A stretch of 40,822 nt of DNA from a virus: IMG/VR virus record IMGVR_UViG_3300009506_000086, positions 1 to 40,822 of that record. One strand, given 5' to 3'. Below are positions 16,089 to 21,833 of this stretch, in pieces; within the stretch, counting starts at the first letter, position 1; each line of letters opens with the position of its first letter. Under the pieces are notes generated by a model, which was not told the DNA's origin, searched no databases, and worked only from the letters and a program-made list of their open reading frames with translations. Both the position numbers and the translations under genes were made by a program.

Positions 16089-16332
16089 ACTGTGCCAAAC
16101 TGTTGGACATATATTGGACATGAGGCTTATAAGTTGTTGATTTAACAGGTTGCTACCTGCCTTCGGGAGGGAGTCAAAACGGCTATGAAAATAGCTAAAA
16201 ACTACTTAAATATCAGCAACTTATAGCGGTTTTGAAAATGTCCAATATTTGGTTGTGTCCAGAAAAATAACGCGTTTTAAAACAATTAGTTACAGTTTGG
16301 CGCAGTTTGTCAGTGGACATAAAAGTGGACAC
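16084..16332. repeat. attP: Repeat-rich attP-like region upstream of integrase
   Basis: Nested repeats surround a centre near 16177. An outer 20-bp inverted repeat (16084-16103 and 16292-16311) matches at 18 of 20 bases. An inner one, TATAAGTTGYTGAT (16128-16141) against 16212-16225, matches at 13 of 14. Six octamers of the form KTGGACAY or its complement lie at 16103, 16114, 16238, 16255, 16313 and 16325, the outer pairs spaced 11 and 12 bp. This layout fits arm-type integrase sites with the core somewhere in 16142-16211. The exact crossover is not identifiable without a host sequence. Confidence 0.6.
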
Positions 16333-16363
16333 GAACTAAGCTTGGCTTAGTGATATACGGGAT

Positions 16364-17347
16364 ATGAAAATGGCACGTAAAACCGAAACCGGAAAATGGC
16401 AAGGAATCGTTCGCAAGAAAGGACATAAAACACGGACCAAAGTCTTCAGCAAAAAAACGCTTGCTGAACGCTGGGAACGCCAAACTCTTGATGAAATTGA
16501 GAAGCAAATTATAACCCCGGTAGCTGATCGAATATTGGTTACTGAATTGGTTGAGAAATACGAAAGAGAATTTATGGCTGAGCGCGGCCGGAGAGATCCT
16601 GAAATGTATCATCTTCAGGTCATAAAAAATAAGCTTGGTGAAATTGTTATTTCGCAACTTACGGCAACGATGATTATCGATTATGTGAAAGACAGATTGA
16701 AGACCGTTACTTCGGGAACCATTCGGAAAGAAATTGGTAAGTTTTCAGTGATCATCGATACTGCAATTGCTTTGGGGGAAATCGATCTACCAGCCAACCC
16801 AATTCATACAGCTAAGTCAATTATGCAAAAGCATAAAATTCTAAAGCCTGGTAATAAGCGCGATAGACGATTCACTGATGAAGAACTAACCGCTCTTTAC
16901 AAGACCAAACATGGTCGATTATTCGAGTTCGCAGTTGAAACAGCCATGAGGCGATCAGAGATCCTTAATATGAAACCTCACCATATAAAGGGAAATACAT
17001 TACATATTCCCCATACCAAAACCGGTGTTGCTCGGACCATTCCACTTTCCAAACGGGCTCTTGAGCTATTAACAGGCTGGGAGAAATGGGGAATACTGCC
17101 TGAAGGCCTTTCTAAGGCGTTTCGACGCGCATGCCAGCAGCTAGATATAGAAGGTGCTAGATTTCACGATCTACGCCACGAGGCGACCAGTAGACTATTT
17201 GAGAAAGGCTGGCATATACCCCAGGTAGCCGCTGTCACAGGCCACGCCGATTGGGAAAGTCTAAAAATCTATACCAATTTGAAAGCTTCGGATTTGGCAG
17301 ACAAATTACACGAAGAAGAAAGACCAAAACTATATGCAGTAAAATGA
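16364..17347 (+). CDS. int: Tyrosine recombinase (phage integrase)
   Basis: The 327-residue protein has an N-terminal DNA-binding part (KWQGIVRKKGHKTRTKVFSK, arm-binding type), a helical core-binding domain at about 55-150 and a C-terminal catalytic domain. All active-site residues are present: Arg196 (AMRRSEIL), Lys219 (HTKTG), His268 and Arg271 (FHDLRHEATS), His294 (VTGHAD) and the nucleophile Tyr303 (KIYTNL). It lacks the extra insert that marks integron integrases. It directly follows the att-like repeats, supporting site-specific integration and a temperate life cycle. A second in-frame ATG lies two codons in. Confidence 0.95.
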   Translation: MKMARKTETGKWQGIVRKKGHKTRTKVFSKKTLAERWERQTLDEIEKQIITPVADRILVTELVEKYEREFMAERGRRDPEMYHLQVIKNKLGEIVISQLTATMIIDYVKDRLKTVTSGTIRKEIGKFSVIIDTAIALGEIDLPANPIHTAKSIMQKHKILKPGNKRDRRFTDEELTALYKTKHGRLFEFAVETAMRRSEILNMKPHHIKGNTLHIPHTKTGVARTIPLSKRALELLTGWEKWGILPEGLSKAFRRACQQLDIEGARFHDLRHEATSRLFEKGWHIPQVAAVTGHADWESLKIYTNLKASDLADKLHEEERPKLYAVK

Positions 17348-17360
17348 GGGGAGGGGATTG

Positions 17361-17386
17361 AGCCCAGGAAGCTGGGCTCTTTTTTA
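17361..17386 (+). terminator. Rho-independent terminator after integrase
   Basis: AGCCCAG, loop GAAG, CTGGGCT, then CTTTTTT lie 14 bases after the integrase stop. The T-run slightly overlaps the end of the converging leftward gene. Confidence 0.85.
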
Positions 17387-17743
17387 ATATAGCTGAATTG
17401 TCTTTACATCCATATTTAAAGGATATGTCCGACCAAAAACGCATTGAATTTCAGATTCCGCGATGATTCTATCAATCTTCATTTTGACGGCTTTATATCC
17501 GAACTTTTTCAACTTCTCATATTCAGATTTATCAAACCATCTTTTTAATTGATCTAAATTTTTACAACCACAGCCGAACGTTTCTCCCACTATAATTTGA
17601 TCACGGACAAATTCAAATCCAAATTCTTCAGCCCAAGTCCGCAAATTTCTATGGTCTTTTCTAAAGTTTATCCATTGGTGAGAGAATCCAGGTTTAAATG
17701 GTCCTCTCCCATCTGAATCCTGAATTCGATAAATTATTTCCAT
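17384..17743 (-). CDS. Hypothetical protein
   Basis: The 119-residue product begins MEIIYRIQDSDGRGPFKPGF and has a central HRNLRTWAEEFGFEFV segment. Next come a Cys pair (FGCGCKNLDQLKRWF) and a C-terminal KMKIDRIIAESEIQCVFGR. I recognise it as the type of small conserved protein carried in phage early regions, but no function is known to me. Its start follows the stop of the upstream gene by two bases, so it is the last gene of a three-gene leftward unit facing the integrase terminator. Confidence 0.6.
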   Translation of the reverse strand: MEIIYRIQDSDGRGPFKPGFSHQWINFRKDHRNLRTWAEEFGFEFVRDQIIVGETFGCGCKNLDQLKRWFDKSEYEKLKKFGYKAVKMKIDRIIAESEIQCVFGRTYPLNMDVKTIQLY

Positions 17744-17745
17744 AA

Positions 17746-18024
17746 TTAATTAACAGTCAAAAAATCTTCTTCAATCGAGGAATCCATCTTATCGCACAGC
17801 AACAAAGTATCATCCACAAAACAATACTTATTCAAGAAAGCAATCACACCATTTATAGTATCTGGAATTTCAACATTAGTGACAGAAAAATCACTAAAAG
17901 TATTTTCATTTCCCTCTATAAAATGATTAGCATGTTCTTCTGTCTTAAAAAAACGCTGAGTTCTAGCATGTTCATCGGTAAACATTCCAATATCATCATT
18001 AAAACCTACAATCCAAATTTCCAT
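17746..18024 (-). CDS. Hypothetical protein
   Basis: The 92-residue acidic product (MEIWIVGFNDDIGMFTDEHA at the start) has RFFKTEEHANHFIEGNEN and a hydrophobic CFVDDTLLLCD stretch. No family is recognised. It starts one base after the stop of the upstream gene and lies in a compact leftward unit with GGATAAT as a weak ribosome site. Confidence 0.55.
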   Translation of the reverse strand: MEIWIVGFNDDIGMFTDEHARTQRFFKTEEHANHFIEGNENTFSDFSVTNVEIPDTINGVIAFLNKYCFVDDTLLLCDKMDSSIEEDFLTVN

Positions 18025-18025
18025 A

Positions 18026-18256
18026 TTAATCGATTATCCTCTCCACTAATTCGATCAAATCTTTCCAGTCATCACCGAGCTTATCTTTATCATCTTCATA
18101 CAAAGCTCTAATATTTTTAAGAAGACAATATGGACATTCTAGCCGTCTATCTTCCCTCGATGCAATTACATGGATACTAATAAGCTGATGATCGCAAGGC
18201 CAACTTATATTGATAACCTTCTTAACGATATCAGTATTATTATCTTTTTCAGACAT
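18026..18256 (-). CDS. Hypothetical protein with possible zinc site
   Basis: The 76-residue product has CDHQLISIHV followed about 18 residues later by ECPYCLLKN, giving Cys-x-His and Cys-x-x-Cys that could bind one zinc ion. The rest is acidic and helical (DDWKDLIELVERIID at the end). The ATG follows AAAGGA. No named family is recognised. It is the first gene of a leftward trio and lies just past a terminator, so its transcription probably depends on readthrough. Confidence 0.55.
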   Translation of the reverse strand: MSEKDNNTDIVKKVINISWPCDHQLISIHVIASREDRRLECPYCLLKNIRALYEDDKDKLGDDWKDLIELVERIID

Positions 18257-18280
18257 GAAAATCCTTTACTGCCTTAAGAT

Positions 18281-18305
18281 AAAAAAGCCCCTAGAAAAAG
18301 GGGCT
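18281..18305 (-). terminator. Leftward rho-independent terminator
   Basis: On the minus strand AGCCCC, an eight-base loop, GGGGCT and a run of T (18286-18281) follow the HTH gene that ends at 18321. It separates that gene from the next leftward trio. Confidence 0.8.
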
Positions 18306-18320
18306 GTGGAGTGCCTATAG

Positions 18321-18590
18321 TTATTTAACTGCGCGAAGCTTAGGTTTACTCTTTTGCCCAGATTTGACCCATTGAAGTTCCAGACCAATAGTGCGACCGA
18401 CTTTGATGACATTGACAAGACGACCAACACGTTTACCTTCAAGCCAAAAATAAATTGTTGACATTCCTACGCCAGATTCTTCAGCAACACTTTCTATATT
18501 CCAGCTTTTTAACTCAGCCAACAGATCATAAAAAATAGCTAATTCCTGTGAATCACTTACGCCTAATTGTCTTGCTAATTGATTTGCCAT
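18321..18590 (-). CDS. Small HTH DNA-binding protein under the phage operator
   Basis: I place the start at the ATG at 18590 (89 residues), where AAGGATGGGG gives a usable ribosome site; the ATG at 18599 has its purine-rich site too close. Residues about 30-60 (WNIESVAEESGVGMSTIYFWLEGK) form a helix-turn-helix of the Xre or resolvase type, followed by VIKVGRTIGLELQWV. It stands alone between its own promoter and a terminator. That promoter carries the same operator half-site as the repressor region, so the gene is probably controlled by the phage repressor. Confidence 0.65.
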   Translation of the reverse strand: MANQLARQLGVSDSQELAIFYDLLAELKSWNIESVAEESGVGMSTIYFWLEGKRVGRLVNVIKVGRTIGLELQWVKSGQKSKPKLRAVK

Positions 18591-18636
18591 CTTCCCCATC
18601 CTTTTAAGTTATTGATTATCAAATACTACGGTTATA

Positions 18637-18671
18637 TAAATAAAGCACAGCTTAACTCGTGTCAAGTACTT
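18637..18671 (-). promoter_or_regulatory. Leftward promoter with third operator-like site
   Basis: Minus-strand TTGACA (18665-18660), a 17-base spacer and TATTTA (18642-18637) form a promoter for the small HTH gene. The spacer and -35 (18646-18671) match 21343-21368 in the immunity region: CACAGCTTAAC, three variable bases and TGTCAAGYACTT. The shared sequence covers the same promoter parts at both places. Confidence 0.65.
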
Positions 18672-18925
18672 TGTTTATAATATTCGGAATTTGTGATTTG
18701 CCCAAAGTTTGATTCGATGTAAATTGCAACGTCCTGATAGTTAGCTAGAATTCTTTTGTTTTTCCGATGGACAGCAGAAAAAGGTTTTTCAGGATCAGGA
18801 AACAAACCGGTATTCAAAGACTCTTGCACGCTTCTAGCATTCTTATATTTGAAAACCTTAGCTAGATCTTCAGTAGTAAGAAGAGGGCCATAGTCATCTA
18901 ATAATTTATCGGCTAGCTTACTCAT
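18662..18925 (-). CDS. Small HTH (excisionase-like) protein
   Basis: The 87-residue product starts MSKLADKLLDDYGPLLTTED. The segment LLTTEDLAKVFKYKNARSVQESLNTG has the form of a MerR/excisionase-type winged helix, with the following LFPDPEKPF as the wing. This resembles small directionality factors or pyocin-activator-like proteins. It has a clear AGGTGA site overlapping the upstream stop. Its stop lies inside the promoter of the next HTH gene. A role as excisionase is possible because no other candidate is seen near the integrase. Confidence 0.55.
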   Translation of the reverse strand: MSKLADKLLDDYGPLLTTEDLAKVFKYKNARSVQESLNTGLFPDPEKPFSAVHRKNKRILANYQDVAIYIESNFGQITNSEYYKQST

Positions 18926-18932
18926 AAATCAC

Positions 18933-19166
18933 CTAGAAAGGGATATCATCATCGAAAGGATCATTTGGTTTTTGCTGCTGTTGTGGTGCTTGTTGCTGAG
19001 AGGCTGGACGTGGTTCTTTCTCAAAGGCAAAATAACTTTGACCGGTACGAGGATCATATAAAGTCATTTTCCCATCATCGCGTTGACTGAGAACCATACC
19101 AGTATCAGGCCAGACAGTTTTTCCGTCGATTTCCAGACGGGCGCAAATACGATATTTTTTTGCCAT
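18933..19166 (-). CDS. Short SSB-like protein with acidic C-terminal tip
   Basis: The 77-residue product has a compact beta-rich N-terminus (KKYRICARLEIDGKTVWPDT), then a Gln/Pro linker (residues about 53-66) and the tip DPFDDDIPF. That tip closely copies the end of bacterial single-strand DNA-binding proteins, which recruits repair and replication partners. The body is too short for a normal OB fold of about 110 residues. It lies between Gp157 and an HTH gene in the recombination operon. It may be a minimal ssDNA-binding protein or a decoy for SSB partners. Confidence 0.65.
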   Translation of the reverse strand: MAKKYRICARLEIDGKTVWPDTGMVLSQRDDGKMTLYDPRTGQSYFAFEKEPRPASQQQAPQQQQKPNDPFDDDIPF

Positions 19167-19175
19167 TAGAATTCC

Positions 19176-19655
19176 TTATTTGATTCGAATTGAAGATTTG
19201 GATTTGATAAGTTCAGCGCCGGGGACTTCTTCACCAGCCTTGAGCTTTTTGAGGATTTCGGCCTTGTCAGGATCGATAATAACTTTAGTTTTCACGCAAT
19301 CATCTGGAAGGGCTTCTTCGTCGATGACATTAGCCATATCTCGACCTTTTACACAACTGATGGTAAAGAGAGGGCATTCGATTTTGCTAATGCCTGAGCG
19401 CTCCATATTGTCCCTAAGATAGTCTTTCATCGAAGAGATTCGATTATTGAGAGATTTTTTGCGGGCTTGAAGGCGTTTTATCTCTGAATCGATTCCTTCA
19501 ATATATGAGTTGATATTCCGCTCATAGAGAACAATATTGTTGGCCTTGTCGTTAAACTCCATCTCTAGGCCTTCAAGGGTATCAATGACGGCTTGGTCTT
19601 CTTCCATTTCTGCTAGAGCGGCCATCGCGCCAGTAAGTTCATAGAGTTTAGCCAT
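19176..19655 (-). CDS. Siphovirus Gp157-family protein
   Basis: I choose the ATG at 19655 with GAGGAAA upstream over a TTG at 19679; the product has 159 residues. The sequence MAKLYELTGAMAALAEMEED, the long coiled coil, SMKDYLRDNMERSGISKIE, CPLFTISCVKG and the ending EEVPGAELIKSKSSIRIK are diagnostic of the Gp157 family (PF05565). Members are found next to annealing recombinases and SSBs in phage recombination modules, exactly as here. The biochemical role is not settled. The start overlaps the recombinase end by eight bases. Confidence 0.85.
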   Translation of the reverse strand: MAKLYELTGAMAALAEMEEDQAVIDTLEGLEMEFNDKANNIVLYERNINSYIEGIDSEIKRLQARKKSLNNRISSMKDYLRDNMERSGISKIECPLFTISCVKGRDMANVIDEEALPDDCVKTKVIIDPDKAEILKKLKAGEEVPGAELIKSKSSIRIK

Positions 19656-20367
19656 GCTGAATTTCCTCAATCTTAGCAATCATCTTGTCTTTGGTTTCAG
19701 TAAATCGGAGAATTGCCTTTTTATCATTGCGGGCATTAGCCTTACGGACTGCTGTTTTAAAAAGTCCCTCAAGCATCGGGAGAGTTTTAGATTCTTCCAT
19801 CAAACGAATGGTATTATTGAACCAGTCCTTATATTCCATCTCTTGCTTGGTCTGGACTTCGGCACGATTGTCGGCTTTTTCAAGTTCTTCTTTGGCGGCC
19901 TGGGCCTCTACATAATCTTGATCGTCGAATTGGCCTAGGAAGATATCAGCAGAGAACCCGAGCAATGACAGGCATTTTTTCATGGCATCCGTCAAAGTCT
20001 TTTTAGGGGCTTCGGAATCTACGGTAAAACCGTATTTGGACTTGTAGATATATTTTGTATGGCCAAATTGGGAAACTGTGCCAATTTCATTGCCGACCTT
20101 ATACCAAAGGCGAAGTAAGATCGTATGGTTCTTAGCGTGGCAGAGAAGTTCACCATTATTAACATCAAAAATAGGCCCGGCGTCATCGTAGCGTTCTTCG
20201 ATAATGTCATAACCCCAGCCTGTACCAATGGGACCAAATAACTCGGTTGCTTTCTTGGCCATGTATGTAGCATTAATGGAGCTATGGGGATAACCATCAG
20301 AAGTAGTTTTTTTAACAGCACTTGGCGCGGTGTGGGCTCCGAATTCCCATATTGTCATATTATCCAT
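19648..20367 (-). CDS. Single-strand annealing recombinase, Rad52/Sak type
   Basis: With the ATG at 20367 the protein has 239 residues. The N-terminal part has YPHSSINATYMAKKATELFG and GWGYDIIEERYDDAGPIFD, then a beta-rich block (CHAKNHTILLRLWYKVGNEI). The core ending TLTDAMKKCLSLLGFSADIF with LGQFDDQDY is typical of Rad52/22-like annealing proteins of phages. The C-terminal third is charged helix. It would anneal single-stranded DNA during recombination-dependent replication, together with the neighbouring Gp157 and SSB-like proteins. An ERF assignment is less likely. Confidence 0.7.
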   Translation of the reverse strand: MDNMTIWEFGAHTAPSAVKKTTSDGYPHSSINATYMAKKATELFGPIGTGWGYDIIEERYDDAGPIFDVNNGELLCHAKNHTILLRLWYKVGNEIGTVSQFGHTKYIYKSKYGFTVDSEAPKKTLTDAMKKCLSLLGFSADIFLGQFDDQDYVEAQAAKEELEKADNRAEVQTKQEMEYKDWFNNTIRLMEESKTLPMLEGLFKTAVRKANARNDKKAILRFTETKDKMIAKIEEIQHG

Positions 20368-20369
20368 GT

Positions 20370-20594
20370 TCAACCCGCCTGTTTAACAAGAAAAATCGGC
20401 GCAATCTCACAAGCGCAACAGAGATAATCTAAACAACCGTCAATATGATTAGAATCACATAGATCCACGCAAGGAACGCTATCCACGCCACTGCTTGAAA
20501 TATCAACATAGCTAACATTTTCATAAAGGTTTTGTGCTGTCGTTGATTCTTTGGATGAATCGTTGTTTGGCTTGTGGGCTTTGCTGATCTTCAT
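20370..20594 (-). CDS. Cysteine-rich small protein
   Basis: The proposed 74-residue product starts MKISKAHKPNNDSSKES and ends with a Cys-rich part, VPCVDLCDSNHIDGCLDYL then CCACEIAPIF, with six cysteines that could bind metal. Its stop lies two bases before the recombinase ATG, which argues for a real coupled gene. Its 5' part overlaps the upstream gene by about 74 bases, and an alternative frame for a membrane peptide lies inside it. The start is uncertain. Confidence 0.45.
   Translation of the reverse strand: MKISKAHKPNNDSSKESTTAQNLYENVSYVDISSSGVDSVPCVDLCDSNHIDGCLDYLCCACEIAPIFLVKQAG
20429..20524 (-). CDS. Alternative frame: 31-aa membrane peptide
   Basis: An ATG overlapping the stop of the upstream gene (ATGA) opens a 31-codon frame for a very hydrophobic peptide (MKMLAMLIFQAVAWIAFLAW, then IYVILIILTVV), one clear membrane helix. 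It lies wholly inside the Cys-rich frame in another phase. Only one of the two may be real, or both may be made. Coupling by ATGA favours this one; the tight join to the recombinase favours the other. Confidence 0.35.
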   Translation of the reverse strand: MKMLAMLIFQAVAWIAFLAWIYVILIILTVV

Positions 20595-20823
20595 CTTCTT
20601 CAATCCCTTCAAAATATTCACGGGCACCTTTAATAAGTAATTCCCAGACTTCCAGACTAAAATCTTGCCCGGTCTCCATGCCATCAATAACCCGTTTAAT
20701 GATCTGTTCGAAGGTCGAAACCTCAGTAATAGGTTCATAAAAACAGTTATGATTTCTCCAGGCGAGCGCATAAATTAGATCTTTCCTAATCTGGGCATAA
20801 TGGGCTTGTAATTCTTGGTCCAT
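20521..20823 (-). CDS. Hypothetical first protein of leftward early operon
   Basis: The 100-residue acidic product begins MDQELQAHYAQIRKDLIYAL and is helical, with TFEQIIKRVIDGMETGQDFS and a Glu/Asp cluster (FEGIEEDEDQQS). No family is recognised. It is the first gene after the leftward operator-promoter, in the position of early leftward genes of lambdoid phages, followed by the recombination genes. Only a weak ribosome site is visible. Confidence 0.55.
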   Translation of the reverse strand: MDQELQAHYAQIRKDLIYALAWRNHNCFYEPITEVSTFEQIIKRVIDGMETGQDFSLEVWELLIKGAREYFEGIEEDEDQQSPQAKQRFIQRINDSTKPL

Positions 20824-20832
20824 TGGATTTAG

Positions 20833-20880
20833 TCAAGTGAATACTTGACAAAGTAAAGCATGACTTGACAAGTCAATCAA
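20833..20880 (-). promoter_or_regulatory. Left operator and leftward early promoter
   Basis: Minus-strand TTGATT (20880-20875), 17 bases and TTTACT (20857-20852) form the promoter. The palindrome GACTTGACAAGTC at 20862-20874 lies exactly between the two boxes, and a second site, TCAAGT-GAAT-ACTTGA (20833-20848), lies just downstream of the -10. Binding of the repressor to either would block the leftward recombination operon. The motif ACTTGACAAGT recurs at 21372-21382. Confidence 0.75.
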
Positions 20881-20901
20881 GAGATAAATGAAATTTTGGG
20901 C

Positions 20902-20925
20902 AAAAAAAACTCGCCGGGCGGCGAG
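20902..20925 (-). terminator. Leftward terminator after the repressor gene
   Basis: On the minus strand CTCGCC, loop GCCC, GGCGAG and eight T (20909-20902) follow the repressor stop and insulate the repressor transcript from the early leftward promoter. Confidence 0.85.
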
Positions 20926-20946
20926 CTAGGAAGAGATAGAATGATA

Positions 20947-21303
20947 TTACTTTTGATTCAATCGCCGGGCAGTATTCAATAATAAGGCTCGATCGGCTTC
21001 GTTAAGACGGGTAAAAACATCTAACCATTCAAGGAGATCTTTATTTTCATTATGATTTTCAGTTGTCACCTTCCAACCGGCTGTTATTTCGATAGAATCT
21101 TCAACAAGCATTTCAAGAGGTACTTTTACAAGATCACAAAAAATATCTAACTGATCTTTTGAAGGGTTAGTACCCCCAGATTCTTTTTCCCATAGGGCCA
21201 CGGCTTGTTTAGTAATAGGGGGTTTGCAGGCTTTCCCAACTTGTTCAAGCGTGACTTTGGCTTGCTGCCTAAATTGGCGAAGTTTTTTCGCTGCTACTTT
21301 CAT
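20947..21303 (-). CDS. CI-like Xre-family repressor
   Basis: The 118-residue protein has an N-terminal Xre helix-turn-helix (LRQFRQQAKVTLEQVGKACK with TKQAVALWEKESG as the recognition region, residues about 8-65). A short C-terminal helical part (LLEWLDVFTRLNEADRALLL) is probably used for dimer formation. It lacks the LexA-like self-cleavage domain of lambda CI, so induction must work differently from RecA-driven autoproteolysis. Operator-containing regions lie on both sides. The ribosome site is AGGAAAG. By position it is the lysogeny repressor. Confidence 0.8.
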   Translation of the reverse strand: MKVAAKKLRQFRQQAKVTLEQVGKACKPPITKQAVALWEKESGGTNPSKDQLDIFCDLVKVPLEMLVEDSIEITAGWKVTTENHNENKDLLEWLDVFTRLNEADRALLLNTARRLNQK

Positions 21304-21333
21304 GATCTTCTTTCCTGTGAGCTATTAAGGACA

Positions 21334-21402
21334 ACATTAATCCACAGCTTAACAAATGTCAAGCACTTAACACTTGACAAGTAAACTTGACCACGCTTTA
21401 CT
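21334..21402. promoter_or_regulatory. Right operator with divergent promoters (pRM/pR-like)
   Basis: Leftward: TTGACA at 21362-21357, 17 bases, TAATGT (21339-21334) for the repressor. Rightward: TTGACA at 21374-21379, 17 bases, TTTACT (21397-21402) for the Cro-like gene. The two -35 boxes are arms of one inverted repeat, TGTCAAG (21357-21363) and CTTGACA (21373-21379). The palindrome ACTTGACAAGT covers 21372-21382. A repressor bound here could act on both promoters, as in lambda OR. Confidence 0.75.
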
Positions 21403-21409
21403 AACCGAC

Positions 21410-21646
21410 ATGGTTACAGTCCGCGATCTCTTACAGATATTTCGAAATAAGGTGGCAATTGCCCAGGCCTTCAACGTAAGCCGTCAGGCCGTCACATTAT
21501 GGGGAATTGATAATCCCATACCAGAAGACCGGGAAAAGCAATTTGTTGATGAAATTTTGCCCAATCTCCCGAAACCAAAAATCACTATCTCCCAAGATTT
21601 TGAAACCTTATTAAAGGATCATTGGTATGGATCAAATAGATCTTGA
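21410..21646 (+). CDS. Cro-like HTH regulator
   Basis: I place the start at ATG 21410 (78 residues), because the upstream TTG at 21374 is the promoter -35 box. MVTVRDLLQIFRNKVAIAQA with FNVSRQAVTLWG is a P22-Cro/YdaS-type helix-turn-helix, followed by IPEDREKQFVDEILP. The ATG lies where the predicted rightward transcript begins (seven bases past the -10) and has no Shine-Dalgarno site, so it is probably a leaderless message. The gene overlaps the next one by 20 bases. Confidence 0.75.
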   Translation: MVTVRDLLQIFRNKVAIAQAFNVSRQAVTLWGIDNPIPEDREKQFVDEILPNLPKPKITISQDFETLLKDHWYGSNRS

Positions 21647-21833
21647 ACATGAGTTCAATGAAACCCTCAGAGCGATCAACGCTCGATTAGAGTACGCGCT
21701 TTCTAAGCGTGGTATGGGCGACTTCGATGAATCCGCATGGAAAGTAATCATTGAGCTTTCAAGTCGTCTTCCTGCCCCTCAGGCTCGTCATAAAATGGCT
21801 GCTATGGGCCTATGTCCTAAGGCAGAACGCTAG
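21627..21833 (+). CDS. Hypothetical early protein
   Basis: The 68-residue helical product (MDQIDLEHEFNETLRAINAR at the start, ending QARHKMAAMGLCPKAER) is not a family I recognise. It begins within the Cro-like gene after AAGGAT and ends on the TAGTG that starts the replication gene, so it is part of the compact rightward early operon between regulator and replication genes, where lambdoid phages carry a CII-like activator. No clear HTH is visible. Confidence 0.55.
   Translation: MDQIDLEHEFNETLRAINARLEYALSKRGMGDFDESAWKVIIELSSRLPAPQARHKMAAMGLCPKAER

Noticed and set aside
16364-17347. Integrase as an integron (IntI) enzyme for the attC sites
   Set aside because: It lacks the additional domain between the catalytic motifs typical of IntI and stands beside its own att-like repeats, so it is an ordinary phage integrase.
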